From Syntrophomonadaceae bacterium (GTDB lineage Bacteria > Bacillota > Syntrophomonadia > Syntrophomonadales > DTU052): a stretch of 43,610 nt of DNA. Each line of letters starts with the position of its first letter. Positions within the stretch are counted from its first letter, which is position 1. Positions 9,351 through 18,109 of this stretch are shown one piece after another. The notes under the pieces were generated by a model. It did no database searches, had not been told where the DNA came from, and worked only from the letters and a program-made list of their open reading frames with translations. The stretch is from NCBI GenBank assembly GCA_012729505.1, contig JAAYDA010000011.1, positions 1 to 43,610 on the forward strand, in the 5' to 3' direction. A program made the translations under genes and the position numbers.

Positions 9351-9376
9351 GAAAAAACCGGTTGCCCGGTTTTTTC
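9351..9376. terminator. Bidirectional intrinsic terminator
   Basis: A perfect 11-bp stem, GAAAAAACCGG with CCGGTTTTTTC, around TTGC. It lies between convergent genes and gives a U-run in both directions, so it can end the plus-strand small genes and the minus-strand cupin gene. Confidence 0.85.
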
Positions 9377-9422
9377 TATAAACTATCACTGTTAAAAACG
9401 TATACAGTTGCAGGGTGTGGTC

Positions 9423-10172
9423 TTACAGTTCTCCTTCATCCTTACGATGCTCTAATCTTTCCAAGGCTTCACGACTTATTCTGCTGACCATCTCATTATT
9501 ATCCCGACATCTCATTTTCAAAATCTCCTGAGCCCAATCAGTGCCGATCAGCTCCAGAGCTTTGGCGGCCATAACTCTTCTCTGAATAATCACCGGATAC
9601 ATTTTATAGGCCGAGTTGGTTTCCGGAGTAAACCCGCGAATAAAGCCGACCCGGCTGGGCTTACCATAAACATGGACACTTAAAGCCGGTTTGTTGCCAA
9701 AAGCCTGCATACGATGAATACCTCTATCTAACGGCAAGACAAAGGTGGTATGCCCCGGTTGAAGGATTGCCTCATTCATAACCTTTAATTCCGCATCTTC
9801 GCAATCATCTTGGGTTCCAATCAACCGGTATTTGGTTTCCCGGATCTGGTTGGCCAAACACCCCATAATTCCCCAAGAACCGTGATCGTGGATATGGTAG
9901 GGGAAATTCGGTTCCCACACAAACAAGCGCACCGAAAAATTGCGATTAGGATCACGATAAGTGACTATATCGTTCACATCAATGGGCCAAAAATCTTCAT
10001 CCAGCATACTCTCTTGAATAGTGATGAGATTGTCCAGCATCAAATCGGGGTTCTCCAAAAACTCAGAAACCAGCAACTGACCTTCTATCACTAAGTCTTC
10101 CGGACTCCTCTTTGAGAGCGATAATTCACGAATACTATCGCAAAACTCCTTAAAAGATCTCCCCTGAGACAA
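9423..10172 (-). CDS. Cupin protein of the cysteine-dioxygenase-like family
   Basis: A 249-aa protein with a cupin core in its middle. FPYHIHDHGSWGIMG supplies the HxHxxG metal motif, RETKYRL gives the usual acidic/basic strand, and LPLDRGIHRM gives the second His. This fits predicted metal-dependent dioxygenases related to cysteine dioxygenase (COG5553-like). The substrate cannot be read. The last 60 residues (QRRVMAAKALELIG..ILKMRCRDNNEMVSRISREALERLE) look like a short HEAT-type helical repeat not needed for a cupin. The start is TTG, chosen for its strong AAGGGGGGAGCC ribosome site. An O2-using enzyme in a presumed anaerobe would be odd, so a different reaction is possible. Confidence 0.75.
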   Translation of the reverse strand: MSQGRSFKEFCDSIRELSLSKRSPEDLVIEGQLLVSEFLENPDLMLDNLITIQESMLDEDFWPIDVNDIVTYRDPNRNFSVRLFVWEPNFPYHIHDHGSWGIMGCLANQIRETKYRLIGTQDDCEDAELKVMNEAILQPGHTTFVLPLDRGIHRMQAFGNKPALSVHVYGKPSRVGFIRGFTPETNSAYKMYPVIIQRRVMAAKALELIGTDWAQEILKMRCRDNNEMVSRISREALERLEHRKDEGEL

Positions 10173-10468
10173 TAGGCTCCCCCCTTAATCATTGTCCTCT
10201 GGTCCAAGTTGATTATAACATAATCTTGGTTTTGGCGAACCCACTGAATAAATGGTCGAATTTTCTTGTCATGATATATAATCGTCAGATTGGATCACTG
10301 TCTGGTTGTTTATTTCACTGGATTGCCGGGCGCGACCCACAGCAGCTAATATTCGCCCCCACAATTAACCCGGACTATAGTCACAAATAGAACGAATTGT
10401 CTTGCTACAATTATAATCACCATGTATTATTAAAGTAAGACTTGATTCAGGTGGAAGGGGATGCTAAT

Positions 10469-10894
10469 ATGGACTTTAAAAAACTTTTAATGTTAGCCGT
10501 GATCAGCAGCGGTATTATAATGGGCTTAAGCTTTGCTCTAATCAACCTTGTCTCAGATTATTCCCTCCAACTAGCTCAGATTGATGGCCAAGCTATTACC
10601 GCCTCCGAAAGTTCCGATGGTGAATCCCAGGCCCAGGAGGCTTCAAATCAAAACACAGAACAAAATTATGAAACGACCCTTTCTTCAGTGCTCTCTCCTC
10701 AGGAGACCAAAGAAGTTCAAACCATGCTGACTGAGCTAGGGTTTGGGAAGGCAAGCCTTGCCGAATCTTTGACAGCTTTCCGGGAAGAAAATTTGATTGT
10801 TTCCTACCAATGCTTACTGGATAATGCGGTTCTGGAATCAATAATAAGCCAGCTGTCTCTCCAAAGAGCCCAGGCCTTTGGATCGTTGCAATGA
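10469..10894 (+). CDS. Small membrane-anchored protein of unknown function
   Basis: A 141-aa protein from ATG 10469, chosen because GGAAGGGG lies eight bases upstream; a TTG at 10442 is in frame but has no such site. One membrane segment or signal anchor (LLMLAVISSGIIMGLSFALINLV) is followed by a Ser/Gln/Glu-rich linker and an extracytoplasmic helical part of about 85 residues (SPQETKEVQTMLTELGFGK..LTAFREENL). I do not recognise the family. It is a single gene closed by the terminator at 10915. Confidence 0.6.
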   Translation: MDFKKLLMLAVISSGIIMGLSFALINLVSDYSLQLAQIDGQAITASESSDGESQAQEASNQNTEQNYETTLSSVLSPQETKEVQTMLTELGFGKASLAESLTAFREENLIVSYQCLLDNAVLESIISQLSLQRAQAFGSLQ

Positions 10895-10914
10895 CCTGAC
10901 GCAAAACTAATAAA

Positions 10915-10966
10915 AAAAACCAGGCGATTTTCCTGGCCCGAAGGCCGAAAGAATATGCCTGGTTTT
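10915..10966. terminator. Bidirectional intrinsic terminator
   Basis: AAAACCAGGC near 10915-10924 pairs with GCCTGGTTTT near 10957-10966. Inside is a smaller GGCCCGAAGGCC-type fold. A-rich on the left and T-rich on the right, it suits both the plus-strand gene at 10469 and pyk on the minus strand. Confidence 0.8.
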
Positions 10967-11002
10967 TATTGCGTTTTCTCCAGAAGAGCCGCTAAATGAG
11001 TA

Positions 11003-12751
11003 TCAAAGCACCCTGGTTACCCCTTTATATATTTGACCACGGGCGGTATCCACCGTGACAATGCTTCCTTCTTCCAGCTTCTCCATTACCCCCTCTACTC
11101 CTACCACCACCGGTATATTCAGGTTTAGCCCCACAATAGCACTATGGGAGGTTAGACCACCTTCCTCAACCAGAACCGCCCCGGCAATTTGGAAAAGAGG
11201 CATATAATCAAGATTCGTTTCTGAAGCTGCCAGGATGTCACCCGGTTCAAAATCGGTTATCTTCAGTGGATCCCTGACCAGCCGAACCTTTCCGTAAACT
11301 GCACCCTGACCAATTCCGATTCCCTGAAGCAGAACCTCAGCCACTACGTGAACCTTGAGCAAGTTAGTAGTCCCCGCTACTCCTGCAGGGACTCCTGCTG
11401 TAATAACTACCATTTCCCCCTCTTTGACCATACCGGCCTCCAAGGCGGAATTTACTGATTCCTCAATCATCTGGTCAGTTCCTGTGGTCTCCTTTACCAC
11501 CAAAGGTGCAACTCCCCAAACCAGGTTCAGCTGACGTGCCACCTGTTCTATGGGGGTGGCCGCCACAATATCTGCCCTGGGCCGGTATTTGGACACCATT
11601 CGCGCTGTGGAGCCTGATTGGGTGGAAGTAATTATGGTGGATATCCCCAGATCCTCAGCCGCGGCACAAGTAGAATAGCTAATGGCGTCAGTAACGGACA
11701 AATTGCCCTGAAATGCCCGTCGCGCCAGAAGTTCCGGGTAGGGAAGAACCTCCTCGGTTCGACCCGCTATGCGAGCCATAGTTTCCACGACTACCAGGGG
11801 ATAACGACCTGCCGCTGTCTCTCCAGACAACATAATGGCATCGGCTCCATCGAAAATTGCATTAGCCACATCAGAAGCCTCGGCTCGGGTGGGCCGGGGG
11901 CTGTGAATCATTGATTCCAACATTTGAGTTGCTATAATAACCGGTTTGCCTACCCGGTTGCACTTATCAATTATGGTTTTCTGCACCAGAGGCACTTCTT
12001 CAGTGGGGATCTCCACTCCCAGATCACCCCGGGCCACCATGATGCCATCCGCTACCCGGATGATATCATCCAGGTTCGTAACCCCTGCCTGGTTCTCTAT
12101 TTTGGCAATTATGTAAACCACAGCATTATGCTCTTCTACTATCCGTCGAATCTGCAAAACGTCTTCCTGACAGTTTACAAATGAAGCCGCAATAATATCG
12201 ATTCCGTTTTCCAGACCAAAATTCAGATCGGCCACATCCTGCTCACTTAGAAAGGGCAGGGCGGTTCTGACTCCGGGAATGGTGATTCCTTTGCGTTCGC
12301 CCAGTTCGCCCCCGTAAACAACCTTACAAATGACATCAGTATTCACAACCTTTTCCACCACCAACTGAATAAAACCATCGGACAGCAAGACCCGATCCCC
12401 CGGCTTTACCTCCTTGGGAAAACCAGCATAACTGACTTGCACCTCTTTTTCATCCCCCGGGACGGGTCGAGTCGTCAATACAAACGGTTGTCCGTTCACC
12501 AACTGAACTGTGCCCTTACCGAGCTGACCGGTTCTAATATCCGGCCCCCGGGTATCCAGCATTATTGGAATATGCCGCCCCAATTCGCCGGCTGCCTTAC
12601 GGACCATATCCATTCGGGCCAGATGCCCCTCATGACTGCCATGGGAGAAGTTCAGCCGCACAACATCCATACCTTTCCTGATTAGGTCGGCTACCACTCC
12701 CGGCTCATCAGTTGACGGTCCCAAAGTGCATACTATCTTGGTTTTACGCAT
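11003..12751 (-). CDS. pyk: Pyruvate kinase with C-terminal PEP-utiliser domain
   Basis: A 582-aa enzyme that turns phosphoenolpyruvate and ADP into pyruvate and ATP. Seen: KIVCTLGPSTDEP at the N-terminus, RLNFSHGSHEGH, the B-domain, KIENQAGVTNLDDI, MVARGDLGVEIP, the active-site helix ATQMLESMIHSPRPTRAEASD, and MLSGETAAGRYP. After the regulatory C-domain there is an extra domain of about 100 residues (GGLTSHSAIVGLNLNIPVVVG) like the phosphohistidine domain of PEP synthase. This is the normal extended form in many Firmicutes. The start follows GGAGGGGGAAC and lies 12 bases after pfkA, so the two are co-transcribed. Confidence 0.97.
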   Translation of the reverse strand: MRKTKIVCTLGPSTDEPGVVADLIRKGMDVVRLNFSHGSHEGHLARMDMVRKAAGELGRHIPIMLDTRGPDIRTGQLGKGTVQLVNGQPFVLTTRPVPGDEKEVQVSYAGFPKEVKPGDRVLLSDGFIQLVVEKVVNTDVICKVVYGGELGERKGITIPGVRTALPFLSEQDVADLNFGLENGIDIIAASFVNCQEDVLQIRRIVEEHNAVVYIIAKIENQAGVTNLDDIIRVADGIMVARGDLGVEIPTEEVPLVQKTIIDKCNRVGKPVIIATQMLESMIHSPRPTRAEASDVANAIFDGADAIMLSGETAAGRYPLVVVETMARIAGRTEEVLPYPELLARRAFQGNLSVTDAISYSTCAAAEDLGISTIITSTQSGSTARMVSKYRPRADIVAATPIEQVARQLNLVWGVAPLVVKETTGTDQMIEESVNSALEAGMVKEGEMVVITAGVPAGVAGTTNLLKVHVVAEVLLQGIGIGQGAVYGKVRLVRDPLKITDFEPGDILAASETNLDYMPLFQIAGAVLVEEGGLTSHSAIVGLNLNIPVVVGVEGVMEKLEEGSIVTVDTARGQIYKGVTRVL

Positions 12752-12762
12752 TGTTCCCCCTC

Positions 12763-13722
12763 CTAAATGGACAATATCCGGGCCAACTGGTATATCTCCC
12801 GGTCAAACTCACAACTACCATCTACCACATCCTGCAGGTCTACCATCACCAGCTCAGGACCTGCCGCTCCAATCATTTGGTTAGTATGCCCGGCCAGAAA
12901 CATTTCCACCGCATAACTTCCCATACGCGAGGCCAGAATCCGGTCAGCCGCCGTCGGGGTCCCACCTCTCTGGGTATGTCCAAGCACTGTAACCCGGGTC
13001 TCCTGCCGGCTCATTTTTTCGATTTTCTTGCCTAATTGTATGGCACTGCAGCATCCCTCGGCCACCAAAATAATACTGTGGAGCTTGCCCCGGGCGATGC
13101 CGGAATTGATCCGCTTCACCACATCATCTATATCGAAAGGCAGCTCCGGCACCAGAATGGATTCGGCCCCCCCGGCCAATCCTGCCGCAAGAGCAATCTG
13201 CCCCGACTCCCGTCCCATCACCTCAATAATAAAAATGCGTTCATGAGAAGTAGCCGTATCCCTAATTCTATTAATGGCCTCTAAAACAGTATTGACCGCC
13301 GTATCAAACCCTATGGCTTTATCAGTACCCGGAATGTCATTATCTATACTGGCCGGTATCCCTATTATGTTAACCCCGGTTGCGGCCAGCTCATATCCTC
13401 CCCTCAGGGAGCCATTGCCTCCAATAACAAAAAGGACATCGATTCCGAAATAATCAAGGGCCTCTTTAGCCCGCATCCGCATATGTGCATTGCGAAATTC
13501 CTTGCTACGGGAGGTTCGCAATATAGTACCGCCGCGATGAATAATATCTCCGACAGAATTTACGGTCAATTTAATGAAATCGTGGTACATAAGACCGTGA
13601 AAACCCCGGTTGACACCAAACATAGTCAGTCCATGAAAAGTCCCGGTCCTGACCACCGCTCGAATAGCCGCATTCATCCCCGGAGCATCTCCCCCGCTGG
13701 TGAGAATCGCGATTCGCTTCAT
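12763..13722 (-). CDS. pfkA: 6-phosphofructokinase with Asn at position 103
   Basis: A 319-aa enzyme of the bacterial ATP-PFK family that phosphorylates fructose 6-phosphate. The start is ATG 13722, nine bases after GGGAGG; an upstream in-frame TTG would add seven residues. Conserved: TSGGDAPGMN (Gly11), Arg72, SIDNDIPGTDKAIGF with the catalytic Asp127 and Asp129, and IIEVMGRESG. Odd: the nucleotide/Mg motif is GGNGS in place of GGDGS, so residue 103 in standard numbering is Asn (codon AAT) where ATP-PFKs have a Mg-binding Asp. PPi-dependent PFKs change the next Gly to Asp, which is not the case here. It lies between mtrB and pyk. Activity or phosphoryl donor may be altered. Confidence 0.93.
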   Translation of the reverse strand: MKRIAILTSGGDAPGMNAAIRAVVRTGTFHGLTMFGVNRGFHGLMYHDFIKLTVNSVGDIIHRGGTILRTSRSKEFRNAHMRMRAKEALDYFGIDVLFVIGGNGSLRGGYELAATGVNIIGIPASIDNDIPGTDKAIGFDTAVNTVLEAINRIRDTATSHERIFIIEVMGRESGQIALAAGLAGGAESILVPELPFDIDDVVKRINSGIARGKLHSIILVAEGCCSAIQLGKKIEKMSRQETRVTVLGHTQRGGTPTAADRILASRMGSYAVEMFLAGHTNQMIGAAGPELVMVDLQDVVDGSCEFDREIYQLARILSI

Positions 13723-13770
13723 TCTCAGACCTCCCTGAGTCAAGCCGGTGTCCAGCCTGACTACCCGGCT

Positions 13771-14001
13771 TCATTCTGCGTTGGAGACACGGCCATGCCG
13801 GGTCAGAAGCTCCGCGCGACCCCGGATTTTAACCGCGGAGGTGTGTTCAGTAAACTGAGCGATCATTATTTCCCCCCGGTCTAATTTCTCGGTGTGATGA
13901 AACTTCGTTTCTTTTCCCCGGGTCAATCCGATGATGGTGACTCCGTTTTCCAACGCCTTTATAACGATATAATCTTCCCCGGCTTTTCGATCCTCATTCA
14001 C
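13771..14001 (-). CDS. mtrB: trp RNA-binding attenuation protein TRAP (MtrB)
   Basis: A 76-aa protein closely matching B. subtilis TRAP, an 11-mer ring that binds tryptophan and then G/UAG triplets in trp leader RNA. Conserved stretches: [48 protein letters not shown], which include the RNA-binding Lys/Lys/Arg positions (EKLD and VKIRG). The start is GTG 14001, six to seven bases after GGGAGGG; an earlier GTG at 14016 would overlap that site. In Bacillus it sits with folE (mtrA). Here it lies between dnaE and pfkA, 48 bp ahead of pfkA. No trp gene or obvious triplet-repeat target is in the window. Confidence 0.93.
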   Translation of the reverse strand: MNEDRKAGEDYIVIKALENGVTIIGLTRGKETKFHHTEKLDRGEIMIAQFTEHTSAVKIRGRAELLTRHGRVSNAE

Positions 14002-14082
14002 TCGAATCCCTCCCACTATATAATGCGCACTCTTCCACCTTGTTAATCCGCCTGCCTTGATTTACCATAACTCAATTAGCCC

Positions 14083-17000
14083 TTATCGGCCTTCATTGAC
14101 AACCACCTGACTCTTCCCAAATACTCTTTCTAATTGGCTGCGCAGCTGTGAATTGACCGTAACCCAATATCGATGATCCAGCTCGATAGTTCGTCCCTCT
14201 CCCAAATGAAGATACACCGGGGCCTCACCCGGATGATGAGCCAGGATCTCCAGCAATTGATCTTTCAGACCGTTATCCTTTTTCCCATTCAAGCGCACAT
14301 GTACATCAGGTTTCCCGGTGGTCAAAGCCGTAACCGCACGGGATATGACTTTCGGCAGCTCATCTTGTTTTGTCAGCTTGCCCTCTAAGGAAATAACCGA
14401 ATCCGGAGTCAGATCAGGTCCATATTGCCGGTAAGCCGCCGAGAAGATTACAGCTTCAACTTTACCGGTCAAATCCTCAAGGGTAAAGCTGGCCCATGGT
14501 TCACCTTTCCGGCTGATCTTTCTGCTAAGCTCACTAACCATACCAACTAACCTGACATAGGTTCCATCTCTTAAAGACGCCGTCTCTTCAATCTGATGGG
14601 ATGAATAAAAGGGGATGAGCTGCCGATATTCTTCCAAAGGGTTTCCGGAAACGTAGAAACCCAGAACCTCTTTTTCCCGGGTCAAAAGCTCTGATACCGG
14701 AAATTCTCCTTTGAGACGAGGCTTAGGTTCTTCCGGCTCCTGCTCTCCCACTTCGAAAAGAGAAAGCTGGTTACTCTCCTCAGCAGCCCTCATACCCGCC
14801 GCTATTTCCAGCATCTCATCCATAACCTGCAGAGCTTCCCGCCGGCAGGTGCCCAGACTATCAAAACACCCTGCCAAGGCCAGGTTCTCCATCACTCGTT
14901 TATTGACCTGATGCAGATCCACCCTCCGGCAGAAGTCGAAAAGACTAACAAAAGGCGCCTCTTTTCTGGCCGCTATAATAGAACGATAAGCAGCCTCACC
15001 CACACCTTTTATTGCCCCCAGCCCAAACCTGATCCGGTCCCCTGCCACCGTAAAATTTTCAAAACTCTCATTAATATCAGGGGGCAAAATCTTGATCCCC
15101 ATACGCTGACATTCCCGGATATAGAAGACCACCCGGTCCTGGTTATCGATTACACTGGACAGGAAAGCCGTCATATATTCTACCGGATAATGATACTTCA
15201 GATAGGCCGTCTGGTACGAAATCATGGCATAGGCCGCACTATGGCTCTTGTTAAAGCCATAACCCGCAAAATGCTCCATCAAATCAAAAATATAGGAAGC
15301 TTTGTCTTGGAGAAGACCATTTATTATAGCCCCATTAACAAACTTATCCCTCTGTTTTTCAATTTCCTGGGGTTTCTTCTTGCCCATAGCCCGGCGCAGG
15401 CCATCGGCTTCCCCCATGGAAAAAGCCGCCAGCTCACTGGCCACCTGCATAACCTGCTCCTGATACAGAATAACCCCATAAGTCTCCTCTAATACCGGCT
15501 GCAGCATAGGGTCCACATAGGAGATCTCCTGCCGCCCATTTTTGCATTTGATAAAATCTTCTACCATCCCGCTCCCCAAAGGACCGGGACGATACAGAGC
15601 GATTACCGCAATCAAATCTTCAAACCGGTCCGGCTTCATATCTGTCAAAAGACGTCTTAATCCATCACTTTCCAGTTGGAATATGCCAATTGAATCACCA
15701 TTGGAAAGCAATTCATAGACTCCCGGGTCATCCAGAGGCAACTCCTCCGGGACTACCCTGATCCCCCGGGTTTTTTCCAGAATCTCCACCGTGCGCTGGA
15801 TAACAGTCAGGGTGCGAAGACCTAAGATATCCATTTTCAAAAGCCCGATTTCCTCAACCGTTTCCTTGGTAAACTGGGTTACCACATGGCCGTCGGTAGT
15901 TTTCTGCAAAGGCAAAAGGTTGGTTAGCTCATCATTACCAATCACCACTCCCGCCGCATGAACCGAATGATGACGGGGCATTCCCTCCAAAGCCCGGGCC
16001 GTATCCACCAGCTTACGCACCTGATAGTCCTGTTCATAAAGGTTAATCAAATCAGGAGAGATTTGCAGGCTCCGATCCAAAGTGATCCCCAACTCAGTGG
16101 GGATCATTTTGACTATCCGATCAGTTTCCGCATAAGAATATTCCAGTACCCTTCCCACATCACGAATGGCGGCCCGGGCCGCCATAGTCCCAAACGTAAT
16201 AATCTGGGCAACCCGGTCGTGGCCGTAACGGCCCACAATATAATCTATTACCTCATCACGCCGCTCAAAACAAAAATCAATATCTATATCCGGCATAGAA
16301 ACCCTCTCCGGATTAAGAAACCTCTCAAAAATCAGACCATAGGCCAACGGGTCAATAGTAGTAATGGACAACAGATACGAAACCAGGCTCCCCGCCGCCG
16401 AGCCCCGGCCCGGACCAACGGCAATTCCCCGTTTCTTGGCCCAGCTCACCAGATCATGGACAATCAAAAAATAGCCGGCAAATCCCATGCTATTAATGAC
16501 CCCCAGTTCATAATCCAGTCTCTCGACCACCTTCTCATCATAATTCGGATATTTTAAGGGCAGAAATTGATAACTCAGGATCCGCAAAAAATTCTCCGGA
16601 GTATCACCGGAAGGAATATCAAAAGCCGGCAGATAGAATTTATCAAAGCTAAATTCCAGATTACACCGTTCAGCTATCTCCAGGGTATTGGTCAAAGCCT
16701 CCGGGACTTCCCGGAACAGCATTGCCATCTCCTCCGCCGTCTTGAAATAAAACTCCGCACCGGAAAAGCGCATACGATCATTGTCATTTATATTCTTGCC
16801 CGTCTGAATACACAGAAGAACATCATGAATGAAAGCATCATCCTTCTCAAGGTAGTGAACATCATTAGTGGCCACCACCGGAAGCTGCATCTTCCGGGCA
16901 ATATTCAGCATCTCCCGGTTAATTAATTGCTGTTCCGGCAAGCCATGATCCTGAATCTCCAGGTAGAAATTATCCTTGCCCAACAACTCCGAATAATAAC

Positions 17001-17478
17001 CGGCTGCCCCTTCCGCTTCAGATAACTTACCGGACATGATCAGCTCCGGAATCTCTCCTGCCATACAAGCACTGAGTCCAATCAGGCCTTCATGATATTT
17101 CTCCAGCAATTCCCGGTCGATGCGGGGCTTGTAGTAGAAGCCCTCCAAAAAGCCCCGGCTGCTAAGCTGCAACAGATTCCGGTAACCCTTGTCATTGCGG
17201 GCCAGCAATACCAAATGATTCTGAGAATCATCCAGGCGAGGCGTCCGGTCCAAGCGGCTGCGCCGCGCCATATAAGCCTCAAAACCCAGGATCGGCTTTA
17301 TATTTTGTTTTTTAGCCTCCTTGTAAAAGTCCATGGTCCCATATAATACACCATGGTCAGTTACCGCCAGAGCCGGCATACCCTGGTCCGCCGCCTTCCT
17401 TACCATATCCTTGACCCGGGCCGCGCCGTCCAGAAGGCTGAATTCAGAATGGGTATGGAGATGAACAAAAGAACTCAT
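14083..17478 (-). CDS. dnaE: DNA polymerase III alpha subunit DnaE
   Basis: An 1131-aa replicative C-family polymerase. Seen: the PHP domain at the start (FVHLHTHSEFSLLDGA), the GPGRGSAAGSLVSY palm segment, the catalytic PDIDIDF motif, the QEQVMQVA and GYGFNKSHSAAYA regions, the tandem HhH part, and an OB fold (YVRLVGMVSELSRK) near the C-terminus. Length and order are those of DnaE1/DnaE3-type enzymes of low-GC bacteria; PolC would carry an inserted exonuclease, absent here. The start lies two bases after the ybaK-like stop, so translation is coupled. Downstream come mtrB, pfkA and pyk on the same strand. Confidence 0.97.
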   Translation of the reverse strand: MSSFVHLHTHSEFSLLDGAARVKDMVRKAADQGMPALAVTDHGVLYGTMDFYKEAKKQNIKPILGFEAYMARRSRLDRTPRLDDSQNHLVLLARNDKGYRNLLQLSSRGFLEGFYYKPRIDRELLEKYHEGLIGLSACMAGEIPELIMSGKLSEAEGAAGYYSELLGKDNFYLEIQDHGLPEQQLINREMLNIARKMQLPVVATNDVHYLEKDDAFIHDVLLCIQTGKNINDNDRMRFSGAEFYFKTAEEMAMLFREVPEALTNTLEIAERCNLEFSFDKFYLPAFDIPSGDTPENFLRILSYQFLPLKYPNYDEKVVERLDYELGVINSMGFAGYFLIVHDLVSWAKKRGIAVGPGRGSAAGSLVSYLLSITTIDPLAYGLIFERFLNPERVSMPDIDIDFCFERRDEVIDYIVGRYGHDRVAQIITFGTMAARAAIRDVGRVLEYSYAETDRIVKMIPTELGITLDRSLQISPDLINLYEQDYQVRKLVDTARALEGMPRHHSVHAAGVVIGNDELTNLLPLQKTTDGHVVTQFTKETVEEIGLLKMDILGLRTLTVIQRTVEILEKTRGIRVVPEELPLDDPGVYELLSNGDSIGIFQLESDGLRRLLTDMKPDRFEDLIAVIALYRPGPLGSGMVEDFIKCKNGRQEISYVDPMLQPVLEETYGVILYQEQVMQVASELAAFSMGEADGLRRAMGKKKPQEIEKQRDKFVNGAIINGLLQDKASYIFDLMEHFAGYGFNKSHSAAYAMISYQTAYLKYHYPVEYMTAFLSSVIDNQDRVVFYIRECQRMGIKILPPDINESFENFTVAGDRIRFGLGAIKGVGEAAYRSIIAARKEAPFVSLFDFCRRVDLHQVNKRVMENLALAGCFDSLGTCRREALQVMDEMLEIAAGMRAAEESNQLSLFEVGEQEPEEPKPRLKGEFPVSELLTREKEVLGFYVSGNPLEEYRQLIPFYSSHQIEETASLRDGTYVRLVGMVSELSRKISRKGEPWASFTLEDLTGKVEAVIFSAAYRQYGPDLTPDSVISLEGKLTKQDELPKVISRAVTALTTGKPDVHVRLNGKKDNGLKDQLLEILAHHPGEAPVYLHLGEGRTIELDHRYWVTVNSQLRSQLERVFGKSQVVVNEGR

Positions 17479-17480
17479 AA

Positions 17481-17951
17481 TTATTCTCCTGCCGCCATGG
17501 CCACCGCACAGCTCAGGCCTCCGGTTCTCTCCAGAAGCTCCTGATAACTGATGGGCAGCGCCGAATTTGACGTTCCCGCCGCCGAATAAACCACAGTGAA
17601 CCTCTTTAAACTCTCATCAATATAGATGGGGATAGGGGTAGCCAACAGGAAAGGGCACACACCACCTACCGGATATCCACTAACCTCCAGTGTCTCCTCC
17701 GGAGTAGCCATACGCACCTTGCCCCCCGCCAGCTTTTTCAATAATTTAGAATCCAGGCGGACATCACCGGCCGCCACCACCATGAAAAACGAATCCTTGT
17801 TTTTATAAACCAGAGATTTAGCAATCTGCCCCACTTCCACTCCCAGAGCGTCAGCCGCCAATTGGGAAGTGCTGGTATCCTCTTCAAATTCTATCACCTG
17901 TAAACCTGATCCTATTTCATCCAAATAAGCTTGTATTTTTGCTGTTGACAT
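17481..17951 (-). CDS. YbaK/EbsC-family aminoacyl-tRNA deacylase
   Basis: A 156-aa single-domain protein of the YbaK/ProX/EbsC superfamily, which hydrolyses mischarged aminoacyl-tRNA (for example Cys- or Ala-tRNA(Pro)). Seen: FEEDTSTSQLAADALGVEVGQIAKSLVYK with the conserved lysine, MVVAAGDVRLDSKLLKK, the GYPVGGVCPF loop and a C-terminal S-A-A-G-T strand. The start is ATG 17951 behind AGGAGTGAG; a longer frame begins 27 bases earlier without a good site. It heads the run into dnaE. The exact tRNA substrate cannot be told from the sequence. Confidence 0.88.
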   Translation of the reverse strand: MSTAKIQAYLDEIGSGLQVIEFEEDTSTSQLAADALGVEVGQIAKSLVYKNKDSFFMVVAAGDVRLDSKLLKKLAGGKVRMATPEETLEVSGYPVGGVCPFLLATPIPIYIDESLKRFTVVYSAAGTSNSALPISYQELLERTGGLSCAVAMAAGE

Positions 17952-18000
17952 TTTCTCACTCCTGTTATTTTTCACCACCGGTCTTTATCCGATGACTAAC

Positions 18001-18047
18001 CCGCCCTAAGACCCCCGCCTCTATTGGCGGCGGGTGCCCAAGGGCGG
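18001..18047. other. Nested GC-rich palindrome
   Basis: Outer arms CCGCCCT (18001-18007) and AGGGCGG (18041-18047) enclose a second pair, CCCGCC and GGCGGCGGG, around TCTATT. It lies between the HAD gene stop and the ybaK-like start on the minus strand. No U-run follows on either side, so it is not a clear terminator. It could be a dispersed palindrome. Confidence 0.55.
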
Positions 18048-18109
18048 CTAAGATTCAGATAGAGTCAATACTCCACCTGAATTTTACTACCTGCTCCAAA
18101 TTTTCTCCC

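Noticed and set aside
15958-16557. 199-aa frame opposite dnaE
   Set aside because: Antisense shadow of a well-conserved polymerase coding region; same for the other long frames opposite dnaE.
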